This document shows, piece by piece, positions 29,208 through 38,701 of a stretch of 64,000 nt of DNA. The DNA is from Flavobacterium oreochromis (GTDB lineage Bacteria; Bacteroidota; Bacteroidia; Flavobacteriales; Flavobacteriaceae). Both the position numbers and the translations under genes were made by a program. The DNA lies in assembly GCF_019565455.1 (NCBI RefSeq), contig NZ_CP067377.1:3292001-3356000 (forward strand), given 5' to 3'. Every line of letters begins with the position of its first letter. Positions within the stretch are counted from its first letter, which is position 1. The notes beneath the pieces are model-generated. The model saw only the letters and a program-made list of their open reading frames with translations. It ran no database searches and was not told the DNA's origin.

Positions 29208-29962
29208 TTATTGATTTATAAGTAAAGAGTTAAACAATTCATTTTCATTGGAAACGAGTATAAAACTACTTGGCAAAGGTTTTCTTTCTATAACTATTAT
29301 AGGAATATTACAATATTTTGCTGCGTTTATCTTTACTGACAAATATCCTGATTCTCCACTTTCTTTAGTAATGACTGCCTCGCAATTGTATTTTTTTATC
29401 GTTGCAATTTCATCATCTATATTAGTATTAGGAAATTCTAAAATTAAATTTTGGCTTGGAAATCCTACTTTTTCAGCTATAGTCACAGAAGTTTCTCTAG
29501 GTAAAATCCTAAAGTAAGTGGTGTGTTTTTCCCAATAAGGTTTTAGCTTTTCAATAGTTTGCACACCTGTCAATGCTAGTAAATTAGAAAAAGTATGAGT
29601 ATGCAAATAATTTATAGCTTCTTCATAATTTTTTACATAATTAACTTCTTTAGAAACTATTCTTTCTGGATAAGCTCGTTCAAAACGAAATACTGGAATT
29701 GCTAAAACAGTACTTACCTCTTCTATACACTGATGCAATAATTCAGCAAATGGATGTGAAGCGTGAATGATTGTTTTTATGTGGTTCTTTTGGCAAAACG
29801 AAATTAAATCGGTCGTAGTGAATGCACCAAAACGGTAGTGTCCGAATTGACCTTGATCAAATTCAATCTCCGTTTTAGTAGAATAAAAGTAAGGCAAAGC
29901 TCGTTTTTCAAGCCACTTTGCTACTTTTTTCCTTCGGTTGTACCACCAAAAACTAATATCAT
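29208..29962 (-). pseudogene. cobK: Precorrin-6A reductase, frameshifted
   Basis: A ~251-residue CobK/CbiJ, the NAD(P)H-dependent reductase of precorrin-6A or its cobalt form. The true start is ATG at 29962, giving MILVFGGTTEGKKVAKWLEK (dinucleotide-binding GGTTEG), but a run of six A that should be seven near 29925 inserts a stop after GKK. Downstream blocks are good: IHASHPFAELLHQC, IPVFRFERAYP, LLALTGVQTIEKLKPYW and AVITKESGESGYLSVK. The longer open frame that runs to 30062 translates the upstream repeat array in another frame and is not the natural N-terminus. Confidence 0.85.
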
Positions 29963-30060
29963 ATTTTTTTTTAATTGAAAATTTATAATTGACAGTTGAT
30001 AATTGATAATTGATAATTGATAATTGACAATTATTAGATACCGTGTAATTTAAATTATCC

Positions 30061-30324
30061 ATTGTTAATTGTTAATTGTTCATTGCTAATTGTCCATTGT
30101 TAATTGTTCATTGCTAATTGTCCATTGTTAATTGTCCATTGTTAATTGTCCATTGTTAATTGTCCATTGTTAATTGTCCATTGTTAATTGTCCATTGTTA
30201 ATTGTCCATTGTTAATTGTCCATTGTTAATTGTCCATTGTTAATTGTCCATTGTTAATTGTCCATTGTTAATTGTCCATTGTTAATTATCCATTGTTCAT
30301 TGCTAATTGTCCATTGTCAATTAT
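30061..30324. repeat. 14-bp minisatellite between cbiG-cobM and cobK
   Basis: About 18 near-perfect head-to-tail copies of the 14-mer TCCATTGTTAATTG, with variants (GTTCATTGCTAATT) at both ends. On the operon strand each unit contains ATGGACAATTAAC, that is ATG-GAC-AAT-TAA. Related GATAATTGATAATTG units continue to about 29990. The array lies exactly between two cob genes and overlaps the last codons of cbiG-cobM. There are no unique spacers, so it is not a CRISPR. Confidence 0.9.
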
Positions 30325-32155
30325 TATTTATTTTCACTTCTTTTCCAGTTCTAAAAATATGTTTCCATTCTGGACTATATAAATACGAACGATTTTTTCT
30401 TGCTCCAATGGCCGCTCCTACAATTACTAAAGTGGTTAATGTTAGTTTGTTATCACGAATAATTTGAGCTAATTCTGTGAGTTTGCCCACAAATACTCTT
30501 TCGTCCTGCCAAGTAACTCGGTATAAAACCGCTACAGGTGTATCTTCGGGATAATGTTCTAATAATTGTTCTTGAACTGATTTAGCAATTGTAGCACTCA
30601 AAAAGATGCACATCGTTGCTCGATGTTTTGCCATTTCGTTTAATTTTTCATTTTCAGGAAGTGGTGTTTTTCCTTCTCCTCTGGTAAGGATAATACTTTG
30701 TACTACTTCTGGAATGGTAAATTCTGATTTTAAATAGGCTGCTGCTGCTTGAAAAGAGGAAATTCCAGGAACAATAGAATATTCCATTCCTTTTTCATCA
30801 AAAATTGTCATCTGTTCTTGAATTGCTCCATATATAGAAGGATCTCCTGATTGTAAACGAACAATTAAGTTTCCTTTTTCATAATGCTCACACATTATTT
30901 CAATTTGTTCTTCCAAAGTCATACTTGCCGAATTACGTACAATTGCACTTGGTTTAGCATAATGTGTTAATTCTATAGGAATAAGACTCCCTGCATATAA
31001 AATTAAATCGGCATCTTCTAATAATTCTTTTCCTTTTACAGAAATTAAATCGGCTGCTCCTGGACCTGCCCCTACAATGATAATTTCAGCTTTGCGCTGT
31101 GCTTTGGCATCTAATGATAAAGCAATGGTGTGTTTTTTACCTGATGATAAATGTATTTTTTTCTTTTCTAAAATTACTTCATTGTTTTGTGCTAATAGCA
31201 TCGCTGCTGCTTCGGAAACACTATAAACTCCTAATTTACTCATTACTACTTCCGATGGATTTATGGCATTTTTTGAGTTCAATTCTTCTGCCGTAAAAGT
31301 GATAAATGGAATTTTTAAAGTAGTAGCCAAAGTTATAAAAGCCTCTTCGTCGTGTTTTACATCCAAAGAACCTAACGATTTTATAGCTTCAACTGCTATA
31401 TGTTGTTCTTGCAATTGATTTCTAAATGAATTTTCTAACAAATCGTATTCAATACCACGTGAACAACCCATTCCCATAGTTATTACGGGCGCATAATAGT
31501 ATAAGGCTGGTATGGGTGCTTCATATACCTTATAGGTTACTGCAATTAATAATTCATATTTAGAAAAATCAATATCGTTATATCGATAATGTATAGTTAC
31601 AAAATCAGGTTTATTCCTTTCTAAGAATGTACATCCTTTATCTTTTATATCTAATAATAAGGCGGTAGGTTTATTATTCACAAATAAGGAAATGATTTTA
31701 TTCATTTCGATACTACTTTTACTTTTCCAATTATAAGTTGCAGGTAAAGTGTCTAATGCCCAAATATTTTGTGTATCACTTGAGGTGGTAATAACTGCTT
31801 GTGCCCCTATAACTTTAGAAAGATTTTGGGTTAAAGCATTTGCACCTCCTAAATGTCCTGATAATACAGCTTGAACAAAAGTACCTGCATCATCAATATT
31901 TATTACAGCGGGGTCTTTTGTTTTATTTTCAATATAAGGTGCAATACTTCTTACACAAATTCCTAATGCACCAATAAAAACAAAAGAATCAAATTTTGAA
32001 AAATTGTTTTCTAAAAAAGAATGGATAGATTCTATTTGAGTAACCTTGCTATGAGATCTAGTAGAAACTACTATTGATTTTTGAAATTCTTTTTGAATGA
32101 TTAATCCAAGTTCTACACCTTTATCTGTACTTGCTATGATGGCTGTTTTATTCAT
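30317..32155 (-). CDS. cbiG-cobM: Fused cobalt-precorrin-5A hydrolase and precorrin-4 C11-methyltransferase
   Basis: A 612-residue bifunctional enzyme. Residues 1 to about 345 are CbiG, which opens the lactone and releases the C20 fragment: IGALGICVRSIAPYIENKTK, INIDDAGTFVQAVLSGHLGG and MGMGCSRG. From about 358 the SAM-dependent methyltransferase CobM/CbiF starts at IIIVGAGPGAADLISVKG, continuing LYAGSLIP, RLQSGDPSIYGAIQEQ and VPGISSFQAAAAYL. Both halves look complete and the gene has no frameshift. It overlaps the start of cbiE/T by 8 bases; the repeat array starts at its stop codon. Confidence 0.95.
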   Translation of the reverse strand: MNKTAIIASTDKGVELGLIIQKEFQKSIVVSTRSHSKVTQIESIHSFLENNFSKFDSFVFIGALGICVRSIAPYIENKTKDPAVINIDDAGTFVQAVLSGHLGGANALTQNLSKVIGAQAVITTSSDTQNIWALDTLPATYNWKSKSSIEMNKIISLFVNNKPTALLLDIKDKGCTFLERNKPDFVTIHYRYNDIDFSKYELLIAVTYKVYEAPIPALYYYAPVITMGMGCSRGIEYDLLENSFRNQLQEQHIAVEAIKSLGSLDVKHDEEAFITLATTLKIPFITFTAEELNSKNAINPSEVVMSKLGVYSVSEAAAMLLAQNNEVILEKKKIHLSSGKKHTIALSLDAKAQRKAEIIIVGAGPGAADLISVKGKELLEDADLILYAGSLIPIELTHYAKPSAIVRNSASMTLEEQIEIMCEHYEKGNLIVRLQSGDPSIYGAIQEQMTIFDEKGMEYSIVPGISSFQAAAAYLKSEFTIPEVVQSIILTRGEGKTPLPENEKLNEMAKHRATMCIFLSATIAKSVQEQLLEHYPEDTPVAVLYRVTWQDERVFVGKLTELAQIIRDNKLTLTTLVIVGAAIGARKNRSYLYSPEWKHIFRTGKEVKINNN

Positions 32156-33403
32156 TTTTTCTTTTTTCTGCTGTTAATATGGTAATTGGATTATGTTTAT
32201 CTAAGGTAATTTCTATAGATTCAAGTAACTGATAGTTTATTTTGTTACTACACTTAATAAAAGCTTCCTTACTTTCATTTTTTACTGTATTCATTACGAT
32301 TCTTCCGCCTGCTACTAGATATTGATCGATTAACAAGATAAGTTCTTCTAATCGGTTGCCGTGTCCACCAATAAAAACGGTATCAGGAGCGGTAACTGTG
32401 TTTAAATCTATTTCAAAAAAATCACCTATTAATTTATTGATTCCTGGTGTGGAATGTTTTTTTGTGTTTTCATCAAAAATGGAGCTGCACTCTTCTCGTA
32501 TTTCAAAAGCAAAAATATCTAAATGTGGAAATTGTGTTTTTGCTTCGATAGAAACTGATCCTGTACAAAAGCCTACATCCCAAAAAGTCTTTCGATTAGG
32601 CAAATCTAATTGCGAAAGGCTTATTAATCGTATAGGCATTTTAGTAATCATATTTGGACGATTTTCTAAGCCTATAAAGGCTGCATCTTTGATACCAAAC
32701 TGTTTTTTCTTTTCAGTTTTTTTTAGTAACAACAAACAATTGAGTGCATCAAATGTTTGTAGGGAGGCAGCTTTTAAACTCAAAGAAGATATTTTTTCAT
32801 TTTCACCTTCTAAAGCTTCTCCTACAATCATTGTATAATTATCAAAATTATAGTCAAGCATTCTTTGTGCTATGGCACTAGGTGTTTTTGTGGCATCTGT
32901 TAACACTCCTATCAAATTAGTTTGCTGTAAAAGTGCTATGTCTAATTCTTTCCAAGAACGTCCGTGAACCGAAGTACTTACCATATTTTGGTACGGTATG
33001 GTATTTTTTGACACAATAATTGCAAACTATTAAAATGCGGGTAAATTTGAACTCTAGCCGTAGGGTCATTTTTTTTGATTGTATTTGCAAAACCATAGAA
33101 TAAAGGATCGCCTGAGGCAAAAACAACTATTGGTTGTTCTATTTTTTTATACGTTTCAAAAAGAACTGACATTTCTTTTGCAATTTCAATCCATTGATGG
33201 TTAGTAGGCAAAAACTCTTTTATTAGTTCATAGTGTCTTTTTCCTCCTGAGAAAACCTGATGTTGCTGTACTATTTTTTTTACCTCAGCACTTAAATCCA
33301 TTTGTGGATTATTTGAAATACCAATAACGTAATATTTTACCAATGAAAATGGTAAAGTACAGGCTTCAACGGGTGTTGTATAAGGTAAATTATTGTTATT
33401 CAT
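32148..33403 (-). pseudogene. cobL: Precorrin-6B methyltransferase/decarboxylase CbiE-CbiT, frameshifted
   Basis: A fused CbiE-CbiT (CobL) of about 418 residues that methylates C5 and C15 and decarboxylates the C12 acetate. CbiE half: YYVIGISNNPQMDL, SGGKRHYELIKEFLP, VVFASGDPLFYGFA. CbiT half: FWDVGFCTGSVSIEAK (SAM site) and VFIGGHGNRLEELI. The frame breaks near 33000, after CQKIPYR; restoring one base gives PYRYQNMVSTSVHGRSW, and this break is not in a long homopolymer. The start ATG is at 33403; a TTG at 33424 would overlap bluB by 8 bases. As written, two overlapping ORFs cover the two halves. Confidence 0.88.
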
Positions 33404-33416
33404 AATTTGTACTTCG

Positions 33417-34061
33417 TTAATCAATCGTTCTAACCACGCTGTTTTTTTCTTTTCTCTTTTCCCATTTAAGGGTTTCTAATTCAGGTTGTGTATAAAACTT
33501 ATCAACGTATCCTACACATAAATAAGCTACCAACTTATTTTCGTTAGGTACAGTTAAAATATGTTTCACTTTTTCTTCATTTAAAATACTTACCCATCCC
33601 AGTCCTATATTTAAAGAACGAGCGGTAAGCCACATATTTTGAACGGCACAAACCACACTATATAAACCCATTTCAGGCATACTCGTTTGACCAAGTACTG
33701 GTTTTTCGGCTGGTTTATAGAATACTGCTATATTTATAGGTGCTTCTAAAATTCCTTCTAATTTTAGTTTAATATATTCTTCTTGTTTTTCATCTTTAAA
33801 ATAATCTAAAGCCTTATGATTTTCTTCTTCAAAACTTTGTTTTATTTGTTCTTTAATGCTTGTATTTTTTATAATTACAAACTCCCACGGTTGAGAAAAT
33901 CCTACCGATGGTGCGTGTAATGCGGAAAATAATAATTTATCTAGTAAATCATTTTCAATAGCCTTATTTAAAAATCGAGTACCCCGAACATCTCTTCTGT
34001 TTACAATGATTTCTTCTAAAAGAGCAGCCTCTTGTTTACTAAACAACTTCCCTTTTTCCAT
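33417..34061 (-). CDS. bluB: 5,6-dimethylbenzimidazole synthase
   Basis: A 214-residue nitroreductase-fold flavoenzyme that cleaves FMNH2 with oxygen to make the lower ligand base of B12. BluB signatures: VNRRDVRGTRFLNK with the conserved Asp of RRDVR, ALHAPSVGFSQPWEFVII, and SLNIGLGWVSIL. I start it at ATG 34061 (MEKGKLFSKQEAALL), 23 bases inside cobJ-cobH; the longer open frame to 34100 lacks conserved residues. Since it needs oxygen, its presence shows that B12 is made under oxic conditions. Intact. Confidence 0.93.
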   Translation of the reverse strand: MEKGKLFSKQEAALLEEIIVNRRDVRGTRFLNKAIENDLLDKLLFSALHAPSVGFSQPWEFVIIKNTSIKEQIKQSFEEENHKALDYFKDEKQEEYIKLKLEGILEAPINIAVFYKPAEKPVLGQTSMPEMGLYSVVCAVQNMWLTARSLNIGLGWVSILNEEKVKHILTVPNENKLVAYLCVGYVDKFYTQPELETLKWEKRKEKNSVVRTID

Positions 34062-35427
34062 CCTGATAATTATTTTTTGTATGTACTGTAAAAGCTGCAT
34101 TCACGATACTTGCTGCTACATTACTTCCTCCTTTACGCCCTTTGATGATAACATAAGGAATGGTTAACAAAGCTTGTAACTTTAATTTTGATTCTATTAC
34201 ATTAACAAATCCTACTGGAGCACCTACAACTCCTATAGGGTTACATTTTTGTTCTATTATTTGTTCGCAAATTTCAAATAAGGCTGTAGGAGCATTACCT
34301 ATAACATACAAAGCTTCTGGATGTTTTTGTAAGGCTAATCTAATTCCTGCTTGGCTACGTGTGATATTCTCTTTTTCGGCTAAAGCGGTTGCTTCAGGAT
34401 CATTCAAATAGCATAGCACTTGGTTATTATATTCTTTTGAAAACGCTTTGGTAATACCTGATTGTACCATTGTAACATCGGTTATAATAGTGCCACCGTT
34501 TTTAAGATAAGTATTCCATCTATTTATAGCATCTCCATTAGCTATATAAAGATCCTCATATTCAAAATCGGCAGTGGTATGAATGCAACGCATTACTGCC
34601 CATTTATCATTTTCAGCAAGATCGTTTCGTTGTAAATTTCCTTCTATTTGACGAAAACTTTCCTCCTGAATTTCTTGTCCAGTATGTGGTTTTCGTGCCA
34701 AATATCCTCTAGGTGTCACCAAGAAATTTTTGAACTGATAGGTTTGTGAGTTTCCTATCATTACCAGCGAAAACATATCCACCATTTCGGTTTCAAATTC
34801 ACCCAAAGTGGTGATAGTAATATGTTCGTCAGGGCGTGTTACTTGGCGGATTATCGCTACAGGTGTAGCTGGATTACGATATTCTAAGAAAATTTCTTTT
34901 AATCGATCGAGTTGCCAAAAACGTTTTTTGCTTCTTGGGTTGTATAATGAAGTTACAAAATCACCTTTAGCAGCGGCATAAATTCTATTTTCAATAGTTG
35001 TCCAAGGAGTCATTAAATCAGATAATGAAATACAACAAAAATCGTGTCCTAGTGGCGCTCCTAATTTTCCTGCTGAAGCAATAAAGGCACTAATTCCTGG
35101 AATAGTTTGTAAGTCTATATCCTTATCTGTTTGTGTACTGGCATATTGATAAACTAAAGATGCCATTGCATAAATTCCCGCATCGCCTGAGCTTATTACC
35201 ACTACGTGTTTCCCTTTTTCACAGGCATTGACTGCTAAAACAGCACGTGCTTCTTCCTCGGTTAATTCTTTACCTATACACTCACAGTTTTCTTTTAGCA
35301 AGTGTTCAATAAATTGAAAATAATAATGATAACCTATAACCACATCGGCATCTGCTAAAACACTTTGTGCAAAAGGTAAAATATATTCTTGTCCTCCAGG
35401 GCCTATGCCTACTACGCTTAATTTCAT
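34039..35427 (-). CDS. cobJ-cobH: Fused precorrin-3B C17-methyltransferase and precorrin-8X methylmutase
   Basis: A 462-residue fusion. Residues 1 to about 245 are the SAM methyltransferase CobJ/CbiH: LSVVGIGPGGQEYILPFA, VVISSGDAGIYAMASLVY, LYNPRSKKRFWQL, SLVMIGNSQTY. From about 270 the CobH/CbiC methylmutase follows, with the conserved His in MRCIHTTADFEYEDL, DVTMVQSGI, YVIGNAPTAL and PVGFVNVIESK near the end, and KGRKGGSNVAASIVNA. It overlaps cobI by 4 bases (ATGA) and bluB by 23. No frameshift. The fusion joins steps that are not consecutive in the pathway. Confidence 0.95.
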   Translation of the reverse strand: MKLSVVGIGPGGQEYILPFAQSVLADADVVIGYHYYFQFIEHLLKENCECIGKELTEEEARAVLAVNACEKGKHVVVISSGDAGIYAMASLVYQYASTQTDKDIDLQTIPGISAFIASAGKLGAPLGHDFCCISLSDLMTPWTTIENRIYAAAKGDFVTSLYNPRSKKRFWQLDRLKEIFLEYRNPATPVAIIRQVTRPDEHITITTLGEFETEMVDMFSLVMIGNSQTYQFKNFLVTPRGYLARKPHTGQEIQEESFRQIEGNLQRNDLAENDKWAVMRCIHTTADFEYEDLYIANGDAINRWNTYLKNGGTIITDVTMVQSGITKAFSKEYNNQVLCYLNDPEATALAEKENITRSQAGIRLALQKHPEALYVIGNAPTALFEICEQIIEQKCNPIGVVGAPVGFVNVIESKLKLQALLTIPYVIIKGRKGGSNVAASIVNAAFTVHTKNNYQDGKREVV

Positions 35428-36129
35428 TTTCTTTTTTTATAATTAACAAAGAGAAATAAGGAATCTCTCTATTTTTAATATCTTCTAAATTAGTGGTAAT
35501 GTATTGCTGTGTGGTGCCTAATCGTTCGCAATATAAAACGGTTAAATTATTCGATTCTAAAAAGAACTTAATTTATGAAAGACACTTCTTATCTTAATAA
35601 GAACCACCGTATCATTATCTTGTAATGATTTTTCTAATTCAGCTATATGCTGGATTCTTGGGATAATAACAATCTTTTCATTTAAAATAGCTAAAGGCAT
35701 TTGATGTTGTGCCGCTCCTAAGATAAATGAAGGAACTCCTGCTATAATTTCGACCTCTAACTGGTGTTTTTGTAGATGTTCCAAAAGATAAGCAAAGGTG
35801 CTGTAAAACAAACTATCACCTTCACTTACAAAAGCAATAGTCAACCCCTTATCATAGTCTTGTACGATGGATTGAAAAGTAGCCCAATAAGTAGCTTCAG
35901 CTTGTGAGCGATCATCAGACATTTGAAGAAACATCCCAACTAATTTACGTTCATCTAATTGATGGTATTGTAAAATAGGTAACGAAAAGCTTGTTGTTTT
36001 CCCATTAGTCAATAAAGAACCTGGATAATAAATTTTATCCGCCTTTTCTAGAATTTTTAATCCTTTCAACGTAATCAATTCTGGATCACCAGGCCCTAAC
36101 GAAACGGCATAAATCTTTCCTTTTTTCAT
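35424..36129 (-). pseudogene. cobI: Precorrin-2 C20-methyltransferase, frameshifted
   Basis: A ~235-residue CobI/CbiL that adds the C20 methyl group. Good blocks: YAVSLGPGDPELITLKGLKI, AFVSEGDSLFYSTFAYLL, IAGVPSFILGAAQHQMPLAI. The frame ends early after FHKLSSF because a run of five T near 35570 should be six; restored, it continues LESNNLTVLYCERLGTTQQY, then KNREIPYFSLLII, and stops in the ATGA overlap with cobJ-cobH at 35424. The lost part is the C-terminal ~45 residues of the methyltransferase fold. It follows cbiX by 24 bases. Confidence 0.88.
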
Positions 36130-36153
36130 GAATTATATCTTTATGAACGAGCT

Positions 36154-37090
36154 TTAAATTCCTAAAAGTTTTTTTAATCCTGAAAAACTTGATTTTTTAG
36201 TTGTAATTTTTTCTTCTTCTTCAAACAAAATTCCTTTTACCGCTAGATGATGTCCTATTTGTTCTTTGCCTACTTCTTCTTCAAAACCAATTATTTGTGT
36301 ACGGTATTTACACAACTGACAATTCATATTAGGACTTCCTTGCTCTACCTCAGCAATACGTTCGTCTATCGTTTGTAATAACAATTCGTCACATTCAAAA
36401 GAAGCTGTATAATGATATTCATTAGAAGCGTTTTGAGCAAATGTTTCTACTTGCGAATATATTTTTTTAATAAAACTCCTGTAAATAAAAACACTGGTAA
36501 AACCACTACTCGTTTAAAAGGGAGTTTATCTACTAAAACTAAACTATCATTTAATAAAGGTTGTGTAACTCCTATGTATGTAGTTGTAGCAAAGCCAAAA
36601 CCCATACCTTCCCAAAGCATTCGGGTCATTTTTGCAATATCTGAATTAGCATCAGGATCGGCAGTACCACGACCTACTACTAACAAGCAGGTTTCTTTTC
36701 TATCAATACTGGGCAAGGTTACCTCTATGTTTTCTATTAATTTTTTTGAAAGTTGCAATATAGAAGGAGTGATTCCAAAATGTTTCCCTAATGTAATTTT
36801 TAAATCAGGGTACTGACTTTGTATTGCATTCATTTCGTATGGTATGTCGTTTTTTGCATGACTTCCAGCAAAAAGAATTGCAGGAATAGCAATAATTTCA
36901 CGTACTCCATTTGTATACAAACGTTCTACAGCGGCAGCATATACTGGATGAGAAAATTCTAGAAACCCGTAATCTACTTCATAGTTAGGATAACGTAATT
37001 TTAAAAGACGTACTAATTCTTTAAATCCAGTTACACCTTCGGGATCACGACTGCCGTGTCCGCAAATTAGAATTCCTTTTTAGCATTCAT
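36154..37090 (-). pseudogene. cbiX: Sirohydrochlorin cobaltochelatase CbiX (long form), two frameshifts
   Basis: A ~310-residue two-domain class II chelatase that inserts cobalt into sirohydrochlorin. Repaired, it starts MNAKKGILICGHGSRDPEG at 37090, with SHAKNDIPYEMN supplying another active-site His, and the second domain has VGRGTADPDANSD. The C-terminal extension has MNCQLCKYR, the M-x-C-x-x-C motif known from long CbiX proteins that bind an iron-sulfur cluster. One A is missing from a run of five near 37078 and one from a run of seven near 36458 (VLLKKIYSQVETFAQ when restored). It overlaps the end of cobA by 11 bases. Confidence 0.87.
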
Positions 37091-37867
37091 TTTCTTCTAT
37101 AATTTTAATCGGATTACTATCTATAGGAAAAGCATATTTTCCTACTATAAACACTACAGGCATAGGAACTGTTTCTAATTTTAATTTTTGTTCCATTTCA
37201 TCTAAAGTTCCGCTAAAAATTGTTTCTTCTTCTTGAGAAACTTTAGAAACTGCCGAAATGTAAAGTATTTCATGAGGTGTAATTTTCTTAAAAGTTGCAA
37301 TCACTTCTTTTAAATTTTTATACCCCATGTACATAATGAGTGTAGTTCCTGTTTTGAGCATATTCGCTAATGCTTCTAATTGCTCAAAATCGTAAGTAGC
37401 TGTATGCCCTGTACAAAATAATACAGAGTTTGTTTTGTTACGTTCTGTAAGTGGAATATGTTGCGAGTTAGCCGCTGCTATTCCTGAGGTAATTCCAGGT
37501 ACTACTTCAAAAGAAATTGCATTTTGGGTTAAAAAACGAATTTCTTCCGCTACTCTACCATAAATAAAGGAATCACCTGACTTAAGACGTACAATTTTTT
37601 TCCTTCTTTTGCATACTTAATAAAAAGTTCATGTATGGTATCTTGTCGTTCCATAGCGTCTTGCACATCACCATATTTTCTACCTACATATATTTTTTGA
37701 GCATGAGTTGAAGCTAAATCTAAAATTTCTGTTGAGATTAAATTATCATATAATATCACTTCTGCTTCTTGAATGCGTTTTACAGCTTTTACAGTAAGCA
37801 ATTCAGCATCGCCAGGTCCTGCACCCACAATACTTATGGTCTTTTCTTTTTTATTTTGTAAATCCAT
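37080..37867 (-). pseudogene. cobA: Uroporphyrinogen-III C-methyltransferase, frameshifted
   Basis: A ~262-residue SUMT that makes precorrin-2 from uroporphyrinogen III, the branch point into B12 and siroheme. SAM-site motif: ISIVGAGPGDAELLTVKAVK. The frame is lost after KEGKK at a run of seven A near 37600; eight A restore IVRLKSGDSFIYGRVAEEIR, then FEVVPGITSGIAAANSQHIP, and the C-terminal half (TLIMYMGYKNLKEVI, VPMPVVFIVGKYA) follows in the new frame to 37080. No siroheme-synthase dehydrogenase/ferrochelatase domain is fused. It starts 3 bases after the SDR gene. Confidence 0.9.
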
Positions 37868-37870
37868 ATA

Positions 37871-38701
37871 CTACTCTTCATTTAATAGATCCAACGGATT
37901 AGGATATTTAAACTGATAGTTTAATCGTGTTTTTAACTTTTCTGAATTAATAATTTTATATGTCAAATTTTGAGTGGTAGCAAATGTAGGCTTTTCTAAC
38001 CCAATTTTTTCAGCTGCTAGTTCGTAATATTCTCTTCTTTTAGGATGTATATCTGTACTTGCATTAAATAATTCGCCCCAAATTTCTTTTTCTATAATGT
38101 TTTCAATAATAGCGATACAATCATCTTGATGAATTACATTTATAGGTGCCTCACCATTTTCTACCTCTTTCTTACCTGCTAAAAAACGTCCTGGCATACG
38201 ATCATAGCCAATTAATCCTGAAAAACGGACTATCGTAGTTTCAAATTGAGTTTGTTCGAGTAACATTTTTTCTACTAAAAGCAATGCTTTTCCGCTCTCT
38301 TTTTCAGGTAATTGTAACTCTGTTTCAGTCACAACTCCATTAGTATCAGGATATACAGAAGTAGAGCTTATAAAAAGCACTTTTTTAATATTACTTTTCA
38401 AAATTTCAGATAATAATTGCTCTATCTGACCTGTGTGAAAAGCAATAACATCTGCTCTTCGCTTAGGCGGGAAATTAATAATTAAAATATCAGAATCTAG
38501 AAAATTTACTATTTCTGGACCTTCAATAGCGGTATTAGTTATTGAAATAAGATAAGGTTGAACTCCTTTTTCTTTTAGTAAAGTTATTTTATCATAACTG
38601 GTTGTAGAACCATTTACGTAAAAACCTTTTTTCACTAAATTTTCGGCTAAAGGTAAACCTAACCAACCGCAACCTAATATACTTATTTTTTGTCTTTTCA
38701 T
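37871..38701 (-). CDS. SDR-family NAD(P)-dependent oxidoreductase/epimerase of unknown role
   Basis: A 276-residue extended SDR (YeeZ-like). Rossmann motif ISILGCGWLGLPLAENLVKK at residues 6-25, ISSTSVYPDTNGVVTE with a Ser/Tyr pair near residue 112, and a C-terminal substrate-binding half. It is sandwiched between NiCoT (1-base overlap) and cobA (3 bases) within the B12 operon. No known cobalamin enzyme has this fold, so its place in the operon suggests an auxiliary reduction or simply co-expression. Intact. Confidence 0.8.
   Translation of the reverse strand: MKRQKISILGCGWLGLPLAENLVKKGFYVNGSTTSYDKITLLKEKGVQPYLISITNTAIEGPEIVNFLDSDILIINFPPKRRADVIAFHTGQIEQLLSEILKSNIKKVLFISSTSVYPDTNGVVTETELQLPEKESGKALLLVEKMLLEQTQFETTIVRFSGLIGYDRMPGRFLAGKKEVENGEAPINVIHQDDCIAIIENIIEKEIWGELFNASTDIHPKRREYYELAAEKIGLEKPTFATTQNLTYKIINSEKLKTRLNYQFKYPNPLDLLNEE

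Noticed and set aside
29963..30062. N-terminal extension of cobK (MDNLNYTVSNN...)
   Set aside because: It translates the repeat array in a frame that differs from the natural start at 29962; the family N-terminus MILVFGGTTEG appears in the other frame.
30061..30324. Possible CRISPR array
   Set aside because: The 14-bp units run head to tail with no unique spacers and no cas genes nearby; it is a minisatellite.
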